A DNA stretch of 64,000 bases. It comes from Neelides folsomi (Eukaryota > Arthropoda > Collembola > Neelipleona > Neelidae). The DNA is taken from positions 78,794-142,793 of the forward strand of contig JAQGBZ010000158.1 of assembly GCA_034687125.1 (NCBI GenBank), in the 5' to 3' direction. The translations under genes were made by a program, and so were the position numbers. Positions 12,269-25,012 of the stretch are shown here, piece after piece. The notes under the pieces were generated by a model. The model had not been told where the DNA came from, searched no databases, and worked only from the letters and a program-made list of their open reading frames with translations. Within the stretch, counting starts at the first letter, position 1, and each line of letters opens with the position of its first letter.

Positions 12269-13576
12269 AAAGAGAAAGTCGATATTCCCCATCAAAATTA
12301 TTTTCTGAATCTGGATGCTGAGGATGTCGAGAAAAATCAAAAAGAAAGTGAAATCTTGGAATTGCGGGAAAAGATCAAGAAACTCGTTCTTTTTCTCAAT
12401 GAGAAAGAACCAGAAATTTTGAATAATAATGGAAATCAAATGAATTATCTTCAACATGAAAAACAATTGAATCTCATTCACGGAAATCTCTTAATCAAAA
12501 AGAAAAAGGCATTCAAAACATTTTCAGACCTCAATGAAGAAGCGAAGAGAATTGCAGTAGAGATTGGAGAAAATACAAAACTTTATTCCGTAAGGAATTG
12601 ATTATTTTACGAACAACTCTATTTTATTTGCTGATTCTGATTAATATTATTATACTAGACTATCGACTAGAGACAATGAAATCTTATTTATTTTTAAACT
12701 TAACTGTACATGTAATGGAAAAGCGTCTCGCCGGGCCTTGTCCTATCCATTGTTTCCAAAGTTCGCGCGTTCTCAAAGAAAAGTAGCTGTCGTTTATTTA
12801 CAGTTTGACCATATCAGTTTTTAGTTTGCTCCATAGTAGATGGATATATTCTACATAGATCGCCGATGTTTAAAGATTTTTATCTTTAATCACATTAAAA
12901 TGGTTGCGCATTAATAAAAGAAAGATACTTATATTGCCCTCCCTGTACACACAACATAACCAATTAATTCTATTAATATTTTCTTAATTTTAGGACATTG
13001 AAAGTCAATTAATTCATCCAACTGAAAATATCTTCAAAGAACTGACTTAAATCATTGAGGTAATGAAAAATGAAAAGGCTGAACGAGAATGCCGAGTTCG
13101 TGAGCTGAGGATTTCGGCACAGGAAAAACTGTGGTCGTTGGGTATTATGGACCTAAATGATTTTGGAATTTTTCCATGCTGATTTATAATGGTAATAAAT
13201 ATTTTATAAGTCAAATAATAAACATTAACTTTATCGGTATATAAAGATAAACTTATTTGTACTATTTCGATTTGTAAAATAATAATTAATCACCTATACA
13301 TTTTCTATTAATTTAAAGGCTATCCACACGCGTTATGAAAAGGAGTTTTCAGCAGCTCAAACTCGTCGTGAAGAAATGTGTAAAACAATCACAGAGCTTT
13401 CAATTTTGGCATCAAAACCTGTGGAGATATTTCCGTCTGGACTCCATCCTCAAAGTTTCGATCTTCTTGAAAATGAAATATCGAACTTCAACGCGAACTT
13501 GAGGCATCTTCTCTGATCAACCGGAAATAAAGAAAATCTCAAAGATCTTTTTAAATCTCCCAATTCAAAAGATTAA
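12269..13576 (+). pseudogene. PRC1/Ase1/fascetto-like (MAP65 family) pseudogene
   Basis: Three exon-like blocks match in order the coiled-coil rod of PRC1/Ase1/MAP65 proteins, which bundle antiparallel microtubules at the spindle midzone. Block 1 (about 12269-12588, donor GTAAGG) contains LREKIKKL and LNEEAKRIAVEIGENTKL. Block 2 (12994 to about 13192, after acceptor TTTTAG) contains IIEVMKNEKAERECRVREL, matching the PRC1 stretch in which 'VELMRKQKKERKQEL' is typical. Block 3 (13319 to the final TAA near 13576) contains AAQTRREEMCKTITEL and LLENEISNFNANLRHLL, matching the TKASRREEF and LxxL segments. In-frame stops at 13048-13050, 13180-13182 and 13514-13516 break the frame, and the N-terminus and microtubule-binding part are absent. 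The intron between blocks 1 and 2 carries a truncated mariner-like element. This is a dead partial paralogue; the family call rests on my recollection of human PRC1. Confidence 0.65.
12711..12953 (+). mobile_element. Truncated mariner-like element (3' part)
   Basis: About 240 bp match the right part of the element at 43182-43743, starting at ATGGAAAAGCG and running to the terminal GAAAGATACTTAT and CCCTCCCTGTA. The left end is missing. It sits inside an intron of the PRC1-like pseudogene and ends at a TA, as expected for a Tc1/mariner insertion. Confidence 0.8.
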
Positions 13577-13966
13577 ATGCGTATTATTTACTTATAATTT
13601 TTCATATTTAATATCCCATATATTATTTTAAGCCTATAAGTATTTATTATATAATATATGATATAAGAAATATCTCATTCTCATTAATGTAATACACAAA
13701 ATGTATTTATTATTTGTGAAATTAAAGTTTAAGTAATGTTTAAATCAGTATTTATTACATTTTCATGACTTGTGCAAGTTGATCAAATTAAAGCTGTAAT
13801 AAATTAAAATTAATGAGTTAAGTATGTAATTTTAACATCAAATATTTAATTGTACCTTAATGACCAAAATATTTTATTTTGTAATAAATGGTATATTTCG
13901 AATAAATCATATTTCAAGCGAATAATAATTGAATCTTTGTGATACTTTTGAGTATTAGATTGAATG
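13577..13966. other. Intergenic, AT-rich
   Basis: Spacer between the converging PRC1-like pseudogene and nord. It contains the inferred 3' UTR of nord; no other feature is seen. Confidence 0.5.
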
Positions 13967-16454
13967 TTAGTCAGGGCAATTGGGAAGGGTGGACACAAGG
14001 AGCAAATCATAAGAAATAGATTTCCCATTGTGCCTTCGAACGATTAATTGAACCACATAAGTTTTCCCGCTTCCAAGACCGTTGATTTTTTGAATAAGTT
14101 TCACGCTAACAAAAATTAAAAAATAATAGATTTTTCATGATTCAATTAAATGTCAAAATTTAGATTTAATTATTTGTAATTTTAAAATACATTTTTGCAT
14201 CCTTCTTGAAATTTCGTTGGAAGCAGAAAGAATTTGAAACATAAGGATCAACCTTTAAACTTCTTTCCACATCACATTGGTTGGGAGATTTAAAATTGAA
14301 TTTTCCCTTTCTCGTTTCTTCCTTCAAAAAGACGCAATATTCATTATCTCGCGGGTCGGGTGATGGAAACCATTCAATTGTGACAGAATCGCAGCGTCTA
14401 GCTTCTTTCAATTCAACAATTGAAACATCGCCTGAAAACATATAAATATTGAATAGTTAATTATTAATTAACCCACAATTATTAATTAACAATAAAAATT
14501 ATTTAATTAGTGATTAATTTTTCGAGTTTAATAGTTTATTTGAACTGTTGAATAATTGAATGAACTGTTCGATTTAATTATTAAATTTAATTTACTTGGA
14601 AGTCTCGGAAGTGGAAATCTTTTAACATTTTTACTCAAAAAGATTTCTGCCATCCTTGCAGATGAATTTGCACTTTGGGTGAGATTCAAAAGATATTTCC
14701 CTTTGCTGGGCAACGCCATCCGAACAACTTCCAACGAGTCAAATTCCTGCGATGAATAAGCCAATCGCCGTTCAGCTCCAATCCAATGGTAAAGACGAAA
14801 CGACAAAAATCCCCCGCCACATGCCATGACATACAAACTCAGTTCAGAACAAGGCTTTTTTAAATTAAACTTCACGATCTCGCTCTTCGCATCGTTTTCC
14901 CCAAGGCGAACTTTCAACGGCACCGCGTCTTTTAAAACATTGTTGCCTAAATTCTGCGAAAAATTTGCATTCAAAACAAAATTGCAAATTAAAATTAAAA
15001 TTAAAAATTGCAATTAGAATTAAAAATTACAAGTTAAAATTAAAAATTGTAAATTAAAAGAAAATTAAATAATGCAAATGAAATTACTTTTGGTGTTTCA
15101 TATTTAAGTGTTGTCCTTAAATAGGGAAAAGTTAAATTGGTCTTTGTGTCTTTAACAAAGACATTAAAATAATAAAGTCTCCCTTGGACCAAATTATTTA
15201 AAATGTAATGATTCTTTTTCTTCAAACATCCCACAATGATGTCATCGAATGTCCTTCGTCCTCCAATCGTTCCCTCATCGTTCAATATCGTGTAGTAAGG
15301 CACGTGCATCAAATCCGGCGGCAAAACTCCAAAACGATCTCCAGTGGCTCCACACAGCGAAGCATAGTCGTGGCGGGAATTTACAACGATGCAAAATTCC
15401 TTGTGCTGCGGATCGACCGAACTTCCCTCCCATCTGACCCTCAACCTTTGACCGCTGAGTCGACGGACGGAAATTCTCCGCCCGCGTTCTCCTTCATAAA
15501 AATGACTTTGAACTCCTTTGAAATTCTGCACGTCTTTTCCAGTGGTTCCGAAGAGATGAACATACGAATCGGAATACAAAGACCGAACTTCAACTGAATA
15601 AATTCCCCTTCGGCAAAATTCTTCGCCGTAACTTGCCATTCTTTGTGTGCGGAAATTTTTTAAAATTTCGCCATTTTCAGTTTCATTCCCGCCATCTAAA
15701 AAGATAATAAAGAGTTAAGAATTGTTAAAGTTAAGGTCTTATTTATTTAAAGTTAACTATTTATTCCATAATGGATTTAAAGACCCTGAGAGGATTTTGG
15801 TAATTAGAAATGTAAATGAACAATTTGAGTCAGACCAAGGGAGAAGAACTTTATATGCCAAGAGAGAATTGCAGTGCAAGGAGTGACGGTGATTGACATC
15901 CCGACCCCGGCTTCATCTGTCAAGAATAAGAACCTGCAAAACAACAGTTTACCTTTAATCATTTCAATCATCTTCACCCTTTACACCCTAATTAACTAAT
16001 TAACTTCATTGGGTAATTAATCATTAATTATTCTACAAATTATCAAATTTCATTTTTACAGTTTATCCCACTTTAAAAGAAACTTTTTAAGTTAATTTCT
16101 ATGCAATAATGAAAAGTTTTAATTGCTAGGCAACAATAAAAGGTTAAAAGTAAATTTCTAAGCAACGATAGAAATTTAAAATATCAATATTTAGCAAAAC
16201 TATTTAAAACTAATTTTAAGAATTAAAAATAATATTTAAAATTGCAATTTTCATTTTTCTCACCTCTTTGACGCACCTTGGTTGATGAAGGCGGAAACCT
16301 GCCTTTGGTTTGGCAGAAGTTTGACAGCCGACAGCCCCAATTCTGTTTCTTTGTTGAGAAGGGCAAAGGAAAAGAGGCCGAGATGATTCATGGTCTCAAC
16401 ATCCACCGAACCGACCGTCCACGACAAGGAAAAAAGAAGGAACAAAATCTTCAT
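13967..16454 (-). CDS. nord: NDNF/nord: secreted fibronectin-III protein
   Basis: Six exons, read from the gene's start: 16454-16264, 15933-15836, 15695-15088, 14953-14596, 14431-14191 and 14105-13967. Phases agree throughout, giving 544 residues; human NDNF has 568. NDNF/Nord are secreted glycoproteins, and Drosophila Nord modulates Hedgehog and BMP signalling. ATG 16454 opens a signal peptide (MKILFLLFSLSWTVGS). Exon 2 carries SITVTPC and LSW, a family hallmark. Exon 3 has CRRGIYSVEVRSLYSDSYVH and later LVQGRLYYFNVFVKD, from the first FN3-type domain. Exon 4 has PCSELSLYVMACGG. Exons 5-6 have CDSVTIEWFPSPDPRDNEYC and INGLGSGKTYVVQLIV, from the second FN3 domain, ending SYDLLLVSTLPNCPD. The donor of exon 2 (GTCTGA) and of exon 5 (GTATTT) are weak but are the only ones that fit phase. 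A GTG seven codons upstream is ignored. Part of exon 3 is duplicated in inverted orientation at 7623-7961. Confidence 0.87.
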
Positions 16455-19400
16455 TTTTCCACCTTCACACTTCACATCGTAAACAGATCCAAATATTGAC
16501 TTACAACTTCACACACAAACTTTTCTCTTAAACGCCGCTTACTTTTATTTATCACCTATACAACCTTATTAATAAATCACGCTCCTTATAACAATCCCAT
16601 ATATATATCTCATACATACATATACAAATAAAAATAACCTTTTATATAACGTTTATATAATTCTGAAAGTAAAGAACCTATTTAGCTAATAACATTGACC
16701 AATTTTGGTAAAGTTTATTTTTCCAGTCTAGACAATGTTAAATGACCGTGCACAGGAATTCTAAACACTATTTTGAATGTTGGCGCTTCTAATTTCAAAA
16801 TTTACACTTTTTTAAACGGTGTCTTTGTATCATTACTTGACATCAATTTTTTGAAGTTTGCTATTTAAAATTTATGTTTTTAAACATTAATATAAATGTC
16901 TTTATATAATATTTAAATTTTTGCAAAAATAATATTAAACTTTTAATTATAATTAAAAAGTGCAATTTTTAAAAAAAAGTTAAATAAGATTACTTTCAAA
17001 GTTAGTGATTTTGTAAGTGAACTGTTGATTTAAGTGAAGTTGACTGAACATCAAAATTGAATTCCATTTTCCTTCGCTCATTTTTTCGCCCCCGAGATTG
17101 TTTTTTTCCCGTATGGTTTTTCCAACGGTAATCGTTTTTATCTTTTTATGGTCGGACAGGAGGCGGGAATTCGTCAATTTGGCCAAACTGGAATCTCATT
17201 TGAATTTAAACAAACAATTTGACTTTTTTCCTCCCTCGATCGCCCCATGGAATATTTATGGGGAATTATGAATGGATTTCTCTATTTGGCTCACAATCAC
17301 AAAATCCACATTGGGTTGAAACTTCACACGCGACCCAAAAGACCCCAAACGACACTTTCAACGTGGGAAGAAGAAATTTTAAAATTTAATTTGTAATTTA
17401 ATTTAATGAACTTCAAAACTTAACACTTTCCCCTTCACAACTTTTTAACATTTAAATCCCCATCTTAACTTTTTAACTTTTTTCATAAATTGAACACACA
17501 CAGTCTTCATTTTCTTCATACACTCAATGACTATAATAATACCATAATACTATAATACATTGTACTACTATGTAAAGGTAATAGTATACAGAGTATCCAC
17601 AAAGTGTGGTTAAGTTGAACAATATGTATATTTAATCTCTATTTTTAATTAGGAGGGAATTTCCAAGTTTTGTTAAGACAATGTTTGTAAGATGTTCATG
17701 TCCCGTGTGCGTTGAGAATATTGAGAGACTTTTACTGTGGAGATGTTAATTAATGTATGGGAGAAGAAGGGCCGTTGATTAATCTCAACATTCCTCCTCC
17801 ACCCACCTCAACATGAGGGAAATTAAAACTCCCACCCTCAAAAATAAATCCACCAGAGCCCTGAACTTTTTTAACAACTTTAATAACACAAAAGATTTTA
17901 GAAAAACTTTAGCATAGGGTTCATATGATTCAGAAATTGATATGATTCGTAAATTCATATAATTCATAGGAGGAATATAATTCATTAATTGATATGAATC
18001 TTTTAATGATTAAATAGATTCTTATAAGATTTCTTATCTAATATTACAAATTAAATCAATGAGTCAATTGAAGATTTTTGACACTTGAAATGTCTTGGTT
18101 AACTTGAGATTCTTAAAGGTTTGTGTTTTTTTGAGAAAAGCCATTAAATCAACACTTATAAATACACCGAGGATTTGTTGAGCAATTAATGTTGGATGCA
18201 TCTTCACGAATGGATATAAAATGGAGATAAAAAGATAAATCTTCAAAATTATGACTTACTATTCGGATGAATATATTAACTACCTAATATATATATACCA
18301 TATACCTAATGTACCATATATACCATATATCTTACTATAGTATAGTACAGTATGGTACAGTGCACATAATGTGTTTGTAAATATGCACATATAAGTATGA
18401 ATTTAATGATCTTGCATACTTCATATGCCAAGTGTGGTTATTTGCTTATGGTCAAGTTGTGTGCGTTCCGTTGCGTGTAAAGTTAAGTACGCATTATTAA
18501 GTTATTAAATATTACACCTATGATAAAAATCATAATATGAACCTAAGTTGTCTTATATAAGGCTACAAGACTTATTATATATGTATAAATACCTGTACAC
18601 TTATGTATTTGTACATGATGTAATTTGTAGTTATAAAGGTAAAGAAGATGTTTAAAGATTTGAAGAATATTTTTTTGAATGGACAGCATGGGGGAGATTG
18701 TAAAGATAAGAAACCTTTGGACCTTGTAAGAGATGAAAAGATAAAATGTGATTTAAGAGAAAGACGTCGAAGGAGAATTATGGAGAAATATGGACAGAGG
18801 ATGAGACAAACTCAGACAAACCAAATTCATAAACTCCCACGCCCAAAAAACATTCAAAAGGTCTAATAAGTAAATCACGGTAATCGTTTTACTTAAATTA
18901 TCCCAAATATATCCAAATAATATATGTATACGCCTACTGGGAATTTAATCAAGATGGAATTTATCAAAAAATTGAATTATTAATTATTAAAAATTACATA
19001 CCGTATAATTTTAATATTTTATTATAAATTAAAATTAAAAATTTAGATTTTTAATTTAACTTTTTTTAAATGATTTTTTTTAATTAAAGCGATTTTAGAA
19101 TTCTGTGTGGTTTGAGATGAGATTGGTATGTTTTAATTAATTGAGTTTCAATTAATTGGGTAGGAGTATTTAATAATTGGGGTAAATATTTGTAAGATGT
19201 GAAGCGTCATTTTATGATTCGATTCAACTCGCGGTTTGGCGGATTAGTCAAAGTTATGCCCAGAATTCACAAACTAACATAATTTCTCATTCTCGGTGTT
19301 TCACTCCCCTTTATGGAAATCCCTTCTGGGATTTGGTCAACTCAACGTCCATTGAGGCCGCCCGTGGAATTTATATCCAAATTAATTAAACTCATTTGAC

Positions 19401-22400
19401 TTTTGATTGATTTCATTCCAGACCTGGAATTTATCTCACAGTTGATCTGTCAGGAGGCGTAAAGTGAAGATTCATAGAAAGACCAATGAAGTCAACGACT
19501 CTCGGATGTGTCGTAAAATTCAACCCATTTCCTTAATTTCTTCTTTCTAATCTACGCGATCTTAATACCAGAAAACCCCGAAAACCACGAAAACCCTGAA
19601 AACCAAAAAGCCTGAATTCGGTCTCAACAAACCCCGAACCAGAAAAAAATCTCAATCCGAAATTCCCAATCTAAATGTCCATTGTTAGTAAAATGACAAA
19701 TGACACATTTGTGGAATTTCATTTAAGTAAAGTGGGAAAGTGAAAAGATAAAGATCGCGTTAAATAAAATCAAATCGTCGTTTCCTTTCTGACCATTTTT
19801 ATCATTTTTATGCATTTGACCATTTGTGGATTGAAGTTGATGGATTTTGTCTCATTATAAATAAATGGAACCAAATGGAACCAAATGGACTTGATGGAAA
19901 ATTCCTTTATGATATTAAATGGCAAATAAATGAATATCGTTATTTTTAATTTAATCATCATTTATTTTTACTTCTTTCACCTTGAGAAATGTACAGAGAA
20001 ACTCCAGGTTTTATTATTACGACACATACACACGAAACGACGTCCTCGGTTTACACACACTGAGATAGATCTAACAAATATTTTGATTCCACCTTAATAA
20101 CTCATTGTTATTTATCTTACACAACTTACAGGTAATGTGATTAAACTTGTTTTATTGATTATAGTTATTTCTTATAGAGAGAGATTTGAGATATAGAAGG
20201 AAAAGTTTCTTTTCCATTTAGATATCAACACACTCAATTTAATTCTCCCTTTTAGTTTATTTGACCAAATAAACATTTAAACGATTTCAAACTTCCCACC
20301 AAAGTTTAACTCTAAAGTAACTCTAAATCTCGGTCGTGTCTAATTTATTTAAATACGGATAATATTGATAATATTGATCTATTTGATTTTTAATTACATT
20401 ACATTTTATGATTAATAGCAATTAACTAATTATTTATTAACATGTTTAATCAATACAATAAACAGCAATTGAGTTACTGTTTAATGTACGGTAGATGTCC
20501 TATGTGCAATTCAGTGATTAGATAAACTCTCCTCTGCATGAGCACTTTTTAGCTTAACACATACAGTTTTAAGTTTATTCTTCATCTATAGCTTATAATT
20601 TAATAGCAATAATTATAGCTTTAATTAACTAATCAATACTAACTTTAAATATTAAATATTTATTTTAATTATTATGTAATTTACATTTAAAGTTAAAGTT
20701 CGTATACATTCTACAAATTCACTTCACCGATAGTTTTACACTTTATGTATTGCATTGCTTTATTTGATTTAATCGCGGGTTTTAAGCACTAACATTTTAA
20801 TTACAATAAATTTAAATTTTATTAACATTTAATATACTTTAACTTATAATATTTAATATAACCTTATAAATATTTAATATATCGTTATAATACTTAAATT
20901 AAGTAGTATAAATTCTATATTCACATTTAATTTTATATTTAATTCATGTATTTAATTTTCAGTAATTTAATTAAAAAGGAACTAAAATTGTTAACGCTCC
21001 CTTAAATGCGAGAACGGTTAACATGTAACGTTTGACCATTGGAATGCAACGTTGGAACGCTTGGCATTTGCAGTTTTCTTAATATTTATTGCTTAAGCTT
21101 AGAGTCAGATCAATATGATGAATATTTACAAGTATTAAAGAACTTTTTCCCCAGTGCTCTTCAAACTGCTTGTGTCAGTTTGCGTGTACTTAAATTATTT
21201 ACTTTTACAATTGTAATTAATAAAACATTTAATTACATTTAAATTAATCTCACAATTAAATCACGCATTTCAAGTAATATCAACAATTTCAACAACATTA
21301 ATTCACACTACAAATCTTAAAGGATAAAATTAACTAAATAATTAACTTTATATTGCCTAACTGCTAATTAAACTAATTATCTGCTAATTGTAATTAATAA
21401 ATCGATATTAAAAATTCCTATATAAAATAAATACAAAATAAATCTTCTACTAATTATATCAAATGAGTATTCCATATATTTAATCTCAAAAAATCTTCAT
21501 TTTGTGTCTGAAGGTACAAATTGAGAACATTGAAAAATACAACACAAAATCAAACCCCATTTTACTCTAATTGTAATTGAATGTACATAGAGATTTACAT
21601 TTAAACATTATCATTTTTACCTAAATTTTAATTATATTTTAATCATTTGTAGAATATTTCATTTACTACTTTTGTTATTTTCTAATTAATGGATGTGATG
21701 ATTTCGTATACAGCCGTTTCATTGGACTTAAATTTTAATTAAATTAAACCTCAAGTCTTTAAATATTTTTTACATTTTTTATAAAATTAGCATTTAATTT
21801 AAATCTTTTAATTCGTATACTCATGGAAAGTTTTGTTACATTGAGAAATTTCATGCTGTCAATTCATCATTTAATAAAAACCGTTCCTTACATTACGAAT
21901 TCTCGCGCCAAGTAAATTTACATTTGAATGTCATTTGGAGCAAAGCGAAGGTTAAACCGAGGGAAAATTGAATAAATGGAAACAAAGGGTTGATAAATCA
22001 TTTTGTATTTCAATCCAAGTTTGCTCTTTTCAAAAATCCAATATTATTATCTCAATATATTCCATCCTCATACCAATGGTATTTTAAATATCACCACTAC
22101 AATATACCATAAATATAAATATATATATAGTATATGATCTTGAATTTACGAAACATGTATGTAAATCCCTTACATTTTGTGGTATTAAATATTAATGATA
22201 TAGCATAATGTTAATATCATTGTATTTATGAAGTTGTATGGGTTGAGTATATATTGAGGTGTGTTGAATAATGCATTGGTGGACGTTGATTCCTGTCTTG
22301 GTTGTATATAAGGTATATAATTGATAGTCGGGTAAATTGAAAGCAAATTGTAAATGTTATCTTTTGTCGTCTATCGGGCTAGGGGAATATTAATAAGACC

Positions 22401-23320
22401 GGGCGGGGAGAAGGGGAGATAACACAAGAAGATACGGACCATAATTAAATGGGAGAGACAAGGAAATCATTTTACACTCAAAACCCTCTCGACCCCTTTT
22501 CTCCCCCAAACATACAACAATGCAAATAGACTTAAACTCTGCCATTTAAAGCCGAACCAGAAAATAGTACATTTGAACCTGGAATTAGCGGGAAATCTTA
22601 AAATTTTAAAAACTATGAAAATACTTATTTAACTTGAAATGAGTAACTAACATTAAATGAACTTTAAATAAACATTAAATGAACGTTAAATGTTAGTTAC
22701 TAATTATAAGTTAAAGTAGATCTTTTTAAATCCCTCCATTTGGTTATTGAAGAAGATTTTGTGTTGTGAGGGGATTGGACGACTTTTGGTTTCTTGGTAT
22801 AATAAATGAGGGGCGGTCTTTGTCTCCCCTACTGGATAATGAGAAAGAGGTTCATGGTAATTTTTGACTGACGCTTTCATCCATTCACTTAAAAGACAAA
22901 TCCATCTAAACTCCCCTAGAAATTACACATGAGGAAACGGGAGGAAACTCCTGAACAAAAAGATACCCAATATCTCGTATAATTCAAAATGAGCCATAAT
23001 ACTCATGAGATTTAAAATCCATTTCAAATCCCCCTCCTTTCCACTTCAATTCTTTAATTCTTAATTTTAACCCTTCGTTTAATAAATATTTAAAATTCCC
23101 GCTTTTGTAAATTTCAAATTTTAATTTGGAATATTAATGTCATTATATTAATTTAATATGTATGTATGTGAAAATAATGTACTGACTGAGAATAATTAAT
23201 TATGATGAATTGGTAAGGAATTAATTGGCGTGTGGGTTTAAAACAAATAAACTGGCCCTATAAAAATCCCTTAAAAGGATTCACCCCAAAGGAAAAACGA
23301 GACAAATGGAGGATTTTTCT

Positions 23321-23356
23321 TCCTAAGATTCCTCCTAAGATTCCCCCTAAGATTCC
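23321..23356. repeat. Minisatellite, 12 bp x 3
   Basis: Three tandem units of TCCTAAGATTCC, the third with one change. Confidence 0.8.
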
Positions 23357-24837
23357 CATGTTTAAAAAGTATATGGTGGAAAAGTGTTTTCCTTATTTAA
23401 TCAGTGAGTTTATTTCATCTCATCCCTTTCCTAATTTGTTGGTTGTGATGAGAAATGGGGCAAAGCGGAGATCGGGGTGGATCGTTAATATTGAGTAATT
23501 TGCATACATTGTCCTCCTAATCGACCTCCATTAGTTTCAATGGACCTCCATTCTTTTAAACCTCCACACTCAACGTCACATTTATTCTAAAACATTCCGC
23601 CGGACTATTTAATGTAATAATCATAATTAATGGAGGGAAACTTGCAATAATTTTATGCAAACTTAAATCCCCAAATAAATCCAGCCTTCTTAACACACAA
23701 ATCTCTTTAAATTCACATTACCAATCTGGTCCTAAATTACAAATTTGAATTTAAATATTCTACACATACCCTTATGAATACATTTTAATAAATTAATTAA
23801 AAACTGCCCTGGATTAATTAAAAAATCTTTCAGAAATGGCGTCATCTTCATACCAAAACCAACATTAATTTTAAGTGGGAAATTCAAATTTGTAAAAAAT
23901 ATTGTTTAATTTAAAATTTTAATACTCAAATTTTGTTAATTTAAAATTTTTAACACTAAAATTTAGTCAATTTTAAATTTAGTTTTAAATTTAAGTATTA
24001 AATTGTTATTTAATTTCTTGTCTGTTCTTGTCTGTGTTGTCTTGGTTTTAGGTTCGCGATGAGGTCGGTGGTAATTCAAATGGTTAGATTGTAATTAGGT
24101 TCAAGATTTATGTCCATCCTTTGACTTTTCCCTCTTGGAGGGTGAATTGGGAGGAATGAGGTGCAGTTAGTTTGGTCACGCCCGAAGAGTCCTTCAAACC
24201 CTCAAGGGAATTAAAAAGGATCCTTCCATCTTCAAACTATCAAACTTCCTCCCAACTCCCCGATAATTTACATCTCTACCTAATTTAAGGGAGACAAATC
24301 TTTATACCATTTACTTAACTAAACACATCTTAATAAATCCCCAACACAAATCTTTAAATCCATTTTAATAATAATCTATGATACATACATCGAATCATTT
24401 ACAAATGTATATTATATTATACATTTGTATGATTATTATATTAAATATCATATTAAACATGAGGAAATTAAAGAGGGAAATATTTAACTAAATGTAAGTA
24501 AGTTTGTATGATTTACATATTAGTTACATATGATATGTATGGTAAATAGTGTACGGGTGATATTTTGAATGAGGGTTATTAAAATAAGAACCTTTGGTAT
24601 CTTTATTAGAAAAGGGTTGGTTTTGTGTTGGGGGAGCGCAAGCTCCTAATTTTCTAAGATCAATCAATAGAGTCTCTGGAGAGAATGAGAGACTTAAAGG
24701 AGGATCCGTACATGTGAAATGTCTGGAGTGTGTGTGTGTTTCATCCGGGCGACGGAGAGATTCAACTTATGCAAATGAAGGGACCCAACCCCACAATCCG
24801 CCCCTATTAAACACAATGTCTCTCCCCAAAATTTTCA

Positions 24838-25012
24838 TACCTCTCTCCTATACACGAACTCCGTATACAACTCATACATTTCACATATATATTTCCTATA
24901 TACATTTCTCATACAGTTCCCTTATACGTTTCTCATAGATTTCCTTATATATTTCCATACAGTTCCCTTATACATTTCCATATATTTCCATCCATTTCCT
25001 ATACATGGCCCC
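24838..25012. repeat. Degenerate CATACATTTC(TC) array
   Basis: Irregular tandem pyrimidine-rich units of the form CATACATTTCTC, TATATATTTCC and ATACAGTTCCCTTATA. The same type of array occurs at about 41320-41560. Confidence 0.6.

Noticed and set aside
15208-15597. 129-codon plus-strand open frame
   Set aside because: Antisense shadow of nord exon 3, whose protein homology is clear.
16452-16475. Upstream GTG-initiated extension of nord (MKCEGGK)
   Set aside because: Non-ATG; the downstream ATG at 16454 has a better context and starts the signal peptide directly.
18648-18866. 72-codon charged open frame in the nord-lov desert
   Set aside because: No recognisable motif, no splice context, and the length is within chance for this region.
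24594-24938. 114-codon open frame
   Set aside because: Second half is the CATACATTTC repeat array; the first half has no recognisable content.
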